Of a DNA stretch of 64,000 nt, positions 56,827 through 64,000 are shown piece by piece. The stretch is from Eutreptiella sp. 'Long Island Sound 2002' (lineage: Eukaryota; Euglenozoa; Euglenophyceae; Eutreptiales; Eutreptiaceae). Within the stretch, counting starts at the first letter, position 1; each line of letters begins with the position of its first letter. The notes beneath the pieces were generated by a model, which worked only from the letters and a program-made list of their open reading frames with translations, had not been told where the DNA came from and searched no databases. The translations under genes were made by a program, and so were the position numbers. The stretch lies in contig OZ038378.1 in NCBI GenBank assembly GCA_964036045.1, positions 20,035,348-20,099,347 on the forward strand, in the 5' to 3' direction.

Positions 56827-59221
56827 GTGGCTTCTTGTCGGCCACACCTCAACATAAGCAGGCCAGGCCAGAGGTGGTGGAGTGGCGGGACTCATTACTT
56901 ACATGGGAGGCACAGGGCAGGGGAGCGTGGGAGACACACGCTGCCGTGGGTCGTCCACCTCGATGGCTCGCATTCGCGGCTAGCGAGGCAGGAGCAGACA
57001 TCAAAAACTGCCACACACACATCCAACCCCGAAGTTTCGTCGAAGGGATATGCACCGTGGCTCGCAAAGCTGCCCATTGGCAACCGGGACCTCAGAGGTC
57101 ACAGGGAGGGATATTAAACAGGTTGACGTATTCCATTTCGGGGTATCCTTACTGCACACATGATTGCTCAGCAACCGAGCTGGTAGCACCCGTCGTCGAG
57201 GGACGAAGTGCGCGAGCGAGCGACCGATCGAGTGGGGAGTGTGTGCGTGTGCGTGGTAAGCATGCACACAAGCACCAGCACACATATTTCGCAGGTAAGC
57301 GACAGAGAGGCCGCCCCGCTCTCTGGCAAACACGGTGCCAGATGCCCCGCTGAACTTTGGCCGGGTATGAGTGCCAAATCTGCTGCAGTCGCCCATCCAT
57401 CCGATGGGCAGTCCACGATGATTCGCAATCTCCAAAGTCAGACTCAGGGACCCAATTGTGGAAATGTATCAGCGAGGGTGACGGGGCTGTGGTGGGCTGT
57501 GAAGAGCTGATGAGGCTTCATGAGGGCTGTTGAGCGGTGTTGGGGGTTGCGTCGGATTGTGATGGATTGATCAGGGTCATTGATGGCGATGGAGGGTTGT
57601 CAAGGGCTGAGTCGGGCTGTGATGGGCCCGTGAGGACCCACGAAGGGCTGTGTCGGCCCGAGTAAAGCCCTGAAGGGCGCTGCAACATAACATAGCGCAC
57701 TTCATCAGTGCCCACAAAAAAATTCGCGGCAGACAGCACAACCTGCGCACTAACTGTTGCGGAATGTACGGCGGTGATGCACCACGCCCCTACTGAGACG
57801 GTGGGGGGGTTGGGGCATGCCCAGGACCTCAGGGCACATGGGGAAGGAGATCACAGGCAGCCTGATGCTGAAAATGTAGGATATCATCCCCGGGGCTGGG
57901 CTAATTGGGCTGAAGCGCAGGGAAACCTTCCTTGAACTCTGCAATTGCACCGCGGAGGGTAAAATTGGGGGTCAATGCCTTGTTGGGCAGCTGCAAATTC
58001 GTGACGGGGGACGTCGCATGGGTCCCCAACCAACTTTCAATTGCACTCCGCTCATAGGAATGCCCATCAGCCGCCTAAAAACAAAACAACAAAATAACAA
58101 AAGGTGCCGTTGGCCACACAAACAGATGGTTGCATGGCATGGGGCATCATCTGCGTTTACACCTCTGCTGCTGCACGGTTGCCAAAATTGATGTGTTCGT
58201 GTTTGTACCGCAAGTAGCTACAGTCTAAATGGCAGAAAGAAAATGGCGGTAGAAATGCGGGAAGCCCATTCTTGACGATGCCACATACCCCAGCAGAAGC
58301 GATCGTGGGTGCTTTTTCGGCTATTGTGGCACATTGTGGAGTAGGCTGCATGCATACAAAAGGGGGCGAAGGTCCAGCCGTTTTGGCGCACCCACCGCCC
58401 AAACAAATGGCATCACCCATGAAGACTTCACTTGGAACAAAACGACCTCAGCCCCACCCCAATTCAAAAAGCCCATGGTCAAAGCGGGTCCCACAATTTT
58501 TTCTTCTTCTGCACTGTTTGTTTGTTGTTTTTTGGCTGTGTACTTTTCTGCTCATCTTTGCCCGGCATCAGGGCTTTTTGGCCTTTTAGTTCTGTTTCTG
58601 TGGACGTGTTGATATAGGCTGTGAAAATGCTGCGGCTGCCGCTTCCGTTTGTGAACTGGGGATTTGGATTGAAAACAGGAGGACTACAGTATTGGTTGTG
58701 TTGCCAAGTCCTGCACTATTCGTTTTGGATGAAGTCTGCACTGTTTTGTTTCATGTGTTAAAAAACCTGCACTTTTGAAAACCCTGCATTTGACTCAGAG
58801 GGGGGTACACCATCGACACACAAGGCACGCGTGTGCCAGCCAGCCCCCCCCCCCCCCTACGTGCCAGGCGGGCAGCCAAACAGTCAAAACCAAAAAACCT
58901 CAAGCTGTGTGAGCGACAATCAAAACGGAAAAGTGGTATTAGATTTTGGCTGCTGTGATTCCGGGCCTTCGCATGGGGTCAACTTTTGCAGGCGCCAAAT
59001 CAGAGCTCTAACACTTTGATTTTGATAGTGCCCTGAAGTGCCCACCAGTGTTTTGGCCACCCCCCCCACACATCACCTATCCACCCCCTCCCCCCTCATG
59101 TGCCAGCACAAGTGCCCGCCAAATGTTGGGAAACATCACCCCTCTCATGGCCCACCGTGATGTTGTGCCTAACCTGTGCCTGAAAGTACCGCACAACCCC
59201 TGCCTTCGTCCAGACCTCCTC
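56827..59221. other. non-coding stretch with degenerate repeats
   Basis: No gene supported. 57500-57675 is a degenerate ~20-bp tandem repeat (GGGCTGTGATGGG, AGGGCTGTTGAG types). Poly-C runs occur at 58844-58857 and 59060-59066. Confidence 0.6.
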
Positions 59222-59245
59222 CACACACACACACACACACACACA

Positions 59246-59281
<36 letters not shown>

Positions 59282-59309
59282 GGCACGCGCGCGCACACAC
59301 ACACACAAA

Positions 59310-59355
<46 letters not shown>
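59222..59355 (+). repeat. (CA)n/(GCAC)n microsatellite, 3' side of the Penelope-like element
   Basis: About 134 bp of CA and CGCA steps. It ends where GTTGGGAACCGCG begins, taken as the 3' end of the minus-strand element. Confidence 0.95.
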
Positions 59356-59359
<4 letters not shown>

Positions 59360-59661
59360 GGGAACCGCGAGACAAGAACAAAGCAAGAAAAGCGGTTGAA
59401 AGAAAACTCCTCAGGAACAGCAGAGCTGTCCTAGACGTCTTTTGGTCTGTTGGTAGAGAATGAGCAATTGCAGTTCTGGACAGGGTACCTCACCACTTCC
59501 CGCGTTCAGTCCTGCACCGCGCAACAGACCACAAAAACCGCCCTCGGAGGAGCTAGTGTACCACCGTCGCCTTCGCCTAGATTTATCGTGTGCTGGGTGC
59601 CACCACCCAGCCACACACACACAGAGAAACATTCAGGGCAGGGGAGGCAGGAGGGATGGAG

Positions 59662-59745
59662 AGACCGGAGCCTGGCCGGGGTTTGGGCAGTGTGGTGCAG
59701 CGGCTGTGCAGCCGGCTGCTGCCCTGAAGACCCGAGTTCGAGTCC
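59662..59745 (+). other. tRNA-like segment (B box, GAA in anticodon-like place)
   Basis: GTGGTGCAGCGGCTG resembles an A box, GAGTTCGAGTCC is a B box and CCTGAAGACC resembles a Phe anticodon loop. The 3' end (CTTCCGCA) lacks a pairing 5' acceptor strand. Confidence 0.35.
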
Positions 59746-59999
59746 TCTTCCGCAGGCAAGCGGGAGAGGACTATGAGGAGGACATGCGCCACCCGGCGGA
59801 CGGCGGTAGCAGTGACGGGGCGCGCTGCTGCAGGTGTGCCGTGCCTGGTGCCTCGTTTTTGTGTGTGCCAGGGGGCCAGGGGCTGGGGTAGGGGGCAGGA
59901 AAAAGATGGAGGAGACACGCCACCCGACGCACCGGCGGTACCGATGGTGGAGCGGGATGCTAAAGGGGGCGGTGGCGGGGGCCTCACCGACGGGCCCCT

Positions 60000-60075
60000 G
60001 GACGGACAGACGAACCGGGGTTCGAACCCCCGACCACGATGAGCGCCCGCCATGGCGCATACCACTAGACCGTCC
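60000..60075 (-). other. tRNA-like segment with perfect T-arm
   Basis: On the minus strand: GGACGGTCTAGTGGTATGCG (acceptor plus A box), CGGGGGTTCGAACCCCG (perfect T-arm, B box) and ...TCTGTCC, which pairs with GGACGG at six positions. The distance from T-arm to 3' end is five bases too long for a normal tRNA. Confidence 0.4.
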
Positions 60076-60311
60076 ATGCCTCTTACCTGTATTGGTGCAA
60101 AAATTGTATAGAGGAAATGGTGGGCGGTCACGGGGGTTCGGCCCTACACACTGCATGTCACCGGGGACGGGGGGATAATGACTGCGGTTGATTCCCGATA
60201 GACCTGACGTCCCGGGGCCCAGCAGACAGGGGTGGGGGCGGTGAGGCAATTCAGGGCCGAGAGTGGTGGGGGCGGCGGGAGAGAGCGAGGGAGGGGTGTT
60301 CAGCATCGGGC

Positions 60312-62848
60312 TCAGGGAACAGTGGCCATTTTACGTAGCAGGGCGATGTCCGTGCACCAGGTTGGCGTGTACCCCTCTGGCTGAAATTCCCCTGGAATTT
60401 CCCTGTCCGTGTATCTGTCGCCTTCCCAGACAGCCCTATTTGCAAGCCAGTGCACCAGTTTTGCTGCGGCGGCACCACGAGAGCATGGGAGATCGTGGCC
60501 AACGCTGTACGCGGCGCGCATAGTGTTTTCCGACCACCAAGGGGAGGCGGCGTACACACGGCGCACTGCTTTGTGCAGCGCCCGCATCACGGTCATTCGC
60601 CTGTAGCCTAAAAGCATTGCCAGCTGGGCCCATGCAAGTGCGGACAGAATTTGGCCAGCCCATGTTTGTTGCCAGGGGAGGGTACCAGTAAGGCTGCTAA
60701 TGAGTATACAAGGCAAATACTCCCTGGGCGCGCGTGTCGGGCTGATGAGGGGGGCACCGTACCGGAGTTCCCAGGTGTCTGTGAGTGCAGAAGGATGTGT
60801 GATTGCGCAACAGTGGCCCCCTCCCAGTGTCATGTGTACTCCCAGTGCGCGGCGGCTCTGGCTCAGGCAGTCCCCGCCACATGATGGGGCACCTCCATCC
60901 ACGCAGTCGCAAAGCACCTCGAGTTTCCAGATGTCCGACAGTAGGTCACAGACTTCCTGTACCAGTGTGGTGTGTGTGCCGGGGGGTAAATTGGTCGCCA
61001 GAAGCACATTGTCCCTGAATTGCGCCAGGCCGAACCACATTGTGCCCCTGGTCCAGAAGATGTAGCCGTCCTCGGACAGGCTCATGTTGCCCCAGTCCTT
61101 CATCCTTTTACCATTTTTCTTCACCCCCCACAAGGTGTGCAAGTCTGCACTTTGTGCCGAAAAAGGTCCCCCCATCGGGATGCTGATTTTCCTGCTCCAT
61201 AGTCGTCCCAAAGCCTGTAGGACGTTGTTGTGTAATAGCTCAAAGTTCAGCATTGCCGTCAGATGGCTGTGTGTTAGTACCCAAAATTTTTCACTGGTTG
61301 CCCCGCCCGCCCTGTCCAGCTTGGGTGTGTCTCTGTGGATCGACCAATGCAGTTGCTGTTGCCTCCGGCGCCTTTTCTTGGTCAGCCACTTTGTTGCTTT
61401 TCCAAAGGCTCGTGTCACATCCTTCGGGTGTATGTTGTCAAACTGCTTTTTGCAGTCCACCTCTGTGATTGCGCGTGCCCCTTTTCGTGCAACGAAATGC
61501 AGCCAGCCTGACACTGACTGGATGTCGGTGTACTGGAAGTTGTGTGTGATTTCCGTTTGTAACATGCGGAGCATACAGGTGAAGGTGCGTGCACCCTTTC
61601 GTAGTTGGCGCTGCTGGAGGATAGGGGCGGGAAAGGCGGAGATTCCTCTGAAAACCCATTTTCCTGTGCGTCGCGACTTTGCCTTTGCCAGGACATAGAG
61701 GATGCACAGTTTCCCGTGTTTGTTGCGCTCTAGCTCCATATCTGAGACTGCGTCCCCAATGGCGCGTGTCCACTGGTCCTGGGTCTAGCCCGTGGCGTGG
61801 AACTTTTCATTGATCATAAATTCAGTTACCTTTTCCCAGACCCAGGCAGAGCAGAAGCCCCACAGTTCCCCCGACCCTTTATCCACAATTCTTGTGTATT
61901 GGAAGGATGCAAGGAACTTTGAGAGGCGTCGCAATTGGCGCAGGAGTGTTCCGGATTCCGGGAACAGTGAGGGGGGTAGCAGGGTGTCCAACGGGGGCAC
62001 AGGCACATTCAGGTGTGTGCAGAAGGTGGTGATCCCGGAGATCGCCTTCTTACGTGCTTTGCTTCCTGGGATGGGAACGGGGTCGTTTGGTCTCAGCCCC
62101 CCGTGGCCCCCCACATTCAGGGCAACCGGTATCAGTGCCACATGGCTGTCGACGTCAATGACGTCCCCGTATTGCTTCGCCTGACTCGCGAACTCCGCAC
62201 AGCGGCAGGGGGGCTTTGTCATCATTCTGGACTGTGCCATAGCTTTGGACTGGAAGACGAATCGTACCGTGTGGGGGTTGGCGCGGACTATACGGACCGT
62301 GTGCCGTAGTGCTTGGTGCTCATAAGCTTTCAAGGCGCTGTCGCGTAGAATGTTTCGTAGAATGTTTGTGATCACTGTTTTCTGTGTGGCGCTCAGGTTT
62401 GGCACAACGACACTCCCGGCAACGTGGAACGGAAGTCCTATTTGTTGTGCGGTGTCCCGTAGTACTGCTTGCAACGCTTTCACTCTCTGTGCATCCCGCA
62501 GGTCACGCGCCTGACGCAGTTCGTGTAGTGTGTGTAACATTTTGCTGTTGATGTAGGCGCGCTGCTTGTTGGGTGTGTCCGTTTCGCTGATTCCGGGTGG
62601 TATATCATTCAAAGCCCACTTGTGCAGGTCCGCCCACCACTGGCGTTCCGCCAATCCTGCTTGGAACAGTGTGTCACAATACCGGACTGGGATGGTGATC
62701 CAGTTGCTGATGTCGGTGAGGAGCAATTGTGCATGGAAGGAGGCGCTGTCTGTGCCTGCTCGTGCGTCACAGTAGTGTTTCCGTAACCGTTGGATTGGGG
62801 CCTGGGAGGTCTGACCAACGTACACAGCGCCCGTTCTTAAATTTCTTA
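60312..62848 (-). CDS. GIY-YIG endonuclease plus Penelope-like reverse transcriptase
   Basis: One frame of about 845 codons interrupted by a single TAG (61785-61787). The nuclease comes first: TGAVYVGQTSQAP (62809-62823), RLRKHY, then AERQWW with the catalytic Glu; the preceding GIY part is replaced by the microsatellite. Further on, PPCRCAEF (near 62200) gives the CxC motif typical of N-terminal-endonuclease Penelope-like elements. The RT has motif A ITEVDCKKQFDNI (near 61450), a Lys/Arg-rich insertion, motif B ISIPMGGPFSAQSADLH and the catalytic box as AQFRDNVLLA (61009-61020), with Asn where a second Asp is normal. The nuclease would nick the target and the RT copy the RNA at the nick. The long VCVC reading upstream of 62848 is microsatellite, not protein. 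Confidence 0.85.
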
Positions 62849-62849
62849 A

Positions 62850-62871
62850 ACACACACACACACACACGCAC

Positions 62872-62959
<88 letters not shown>

Positions 62960-62970
62960 ATACACACACA
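62850..62970 (+). repeat. (CA)n/(CG)n microsatellite, 5' side of the Penelope-like element
   Basis: About 121 bp, mainly CA with a short CG run and a few CATA steps. It abuts the first native codons of the nuclease. Confidence 0.95.
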
Positions 62971-64000
62971 CTTAGGATGCGCGGGACTTGTGCGATACAG
63001 GGCAGGCAAATACCATGACCGGATCCACCATAATGTCTTGCGTGATGGGGCACAGAAACGACACAGGGGGCTCTGCCTCGTGGTGCCCGCCGCCTGTGAA
63101 ATAGAAAGGGGCTGCTGTAGGCGATCGGCATAAGAAGGTGCGTGGATGAGGAGGAAGAGGAACAGGCACGTGGGCTTTCGAGTGCCCTGACATTGGGCCT
63201 CCGGAGTTTGCACCCAGTTGAGAAGACAGGGTGTGGGTGTGTGGGGGGTTCAGGGGGGGGGGGGCGCTGTTGCCGGTGTGCGCCTTCCAATCTCCTTTAA
63301 ATTGCGCGGCAGCCCCCAAAATTGACGTCCCAGTGGTGGAGTGGATGTAGGAGGGCGGGGGGACCACGGCATGAACCCCCACATAAACCCCAACACAGGC
63401 CCTGTAAAATGCAATGAGGCAGTGATTAGTCTGAGGTATGTGTCAGGGGAAAATGTCTTTCGAAAAGTTTCCCTTGGGCCGCTTGGCGGCCCATTTTACA
63501 AGCCATCACTGGTCCTTAGACTGCCCGTTCCTGAGTACTCTTGTGGGATCTTTGTAATTCGCAACGTGTCACCCCAGCCCTCAAGGGCCCCAGTCCCCCA
63601 TCCCCACCAAACAGTATACATCAATATCATACCCACCATTCCCGGACACAGAAACGGCACCCACCGCCGCTTTCACCACGGGGCGGTGGGCGCTGAGATG
63701 GGGGGCGGGGGGGGGGGGGTACATGCAGCCCGTAACACGGACCACAAGCCCGACCTGTGGCCTTTGAGTGACTGCAACTCACGCCGTGTTGCGCATTGGG
63801 GGTGGCAGGGTCTGATCCCAACGCGGTGCCCTCTGCCGCTGCCCTGGGACGCCTTTCTGACACCGGAGTAGCGTTCGGCGTACAGCCCTGCAGGGGGCTG
63901 TCCGGCCTATCGGGTTGTGGAGGCGCTGACGGACAGCCCCACTCGTGGGGGTGAGCGGGCTGTGCAACGCAGTGCACGCAATATGCCCTGCCGAAGCGGT
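62971..64000. other. GC-rich end of the window, no gene supported
   Basis: G runs at 63252-63264 and 63706-63718. ORFs here are short and show no domain. Confidence 0.55.

Larger units (their letters stand above)
59356..62849 (-). mobile_element. Penelope-like element with N-terminal GIY-YIG nuclease, in a (CA)n tract
   Basis: One coding region (GIY-YIG nuclease, CxC linker, RT) on the minus strand, about 950 bp of 3' DNA, and (CA)n microsatellite directly at both ends. The GIY half of the nuclease motif is missing exactly at the 5' microsatellite border, so the copy is 5'-truncated there. Domain order and microsatellite preference match the described Naiad/Chlamys group, Chlamys being known from green algae. 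Confidence 0.85.

Noticed and set aside
56583-57353. 256-codon ORF across the (CAC)n microsatellite
   Set aside because: Low-complexity composition, crosses simple repeats, no domain and no protein-like conservation visible.
59048-59434. His/Thr-rich ORFs and their Cys/Val mirror images over 59.0-59.4 and 62.7-63.2 kb
   Set aside because: Translations of (CA)n/(GT)n microsatellite.

Overview
This is nuclear DNA of a eukaryote, most likely a repeat-rich alga or other protist. There is no bacterial gene organisation and no recognisable single-copy host gene. Instead the window is an almost continuous mosaic of nested transposable elements, minisatellites and microsatellites. A seven-unit TTAGGG array, chromodomain-bearing Ty3/gypsy elements, a tyrosine-recombinase retroelement and two Penelope-like reverse transcriptases (RTs) fit a microbial eukaryote. 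The species cannot be named from the sequence; a prasinophyte-type green alga is a guess.

Layout. 59-1366 (-): gag-like ORF; 1367-3600: AT-rich, no gene. 3640-6652: 21-bp minisatellite. 6759-21510: Ty3/gypsy element 1, with 288-bp LTRs and a decayed gag, pol and third ORF. Its pol is cut by two later insertions, a 729-bp GC-rich element (10365-11093, 16-bp target duplication) and a 3,970-bp terminal-inverted-repeat (TIR) element, here TIR-A (12220-16189, 5-bp target duplication). Taking each out with one duplication copy restores the pol frame at that site. 21852-33216: Ty3/gypsy element 2, with 707-bp LTRs. 33217-53600: a dispersed repeat, here called R, in three partial copies. It is broken by two relatives of a giant GC-rich minisatellite element (C, 34037-39764; D, 49249-52363, inverted) and by a second TIR element, TIR-B (40230-48388). 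TIR-B contains a complete-looking tyrosine-recombinase retroelement (41432-47887). 53600-59220: low-complexity DNA without convincing genes. 59356-62849 (-): a Penelope-like element with an N-terminal GIY-YIG nuclease, sitting inside a (CA)n microsatellite. 62971-64000: nothing convincing.

Most notable is the TIR family. Two elements of unlike size and cargo share a 24-bp TIR, 5-bp target duplications and a 16-bp palindrome seen seven times inside them and, by eye, nowhere else in the window. An unoccupied copy of TIR-B's insertion site lies at 52492-52496. TIR-A also carries a two-part ORF that is a candidate for the family's transposase. Second is the permuted Penelope-like element, which matches the described Naiad/Chlamys group in domain order, CxC motif and microsatellite insertion.

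The very long ORFs in 3.6-6.6 kb, 34.4-39.3 kb and 49-52 kb are by-products of repeats and are not annotated as genes.
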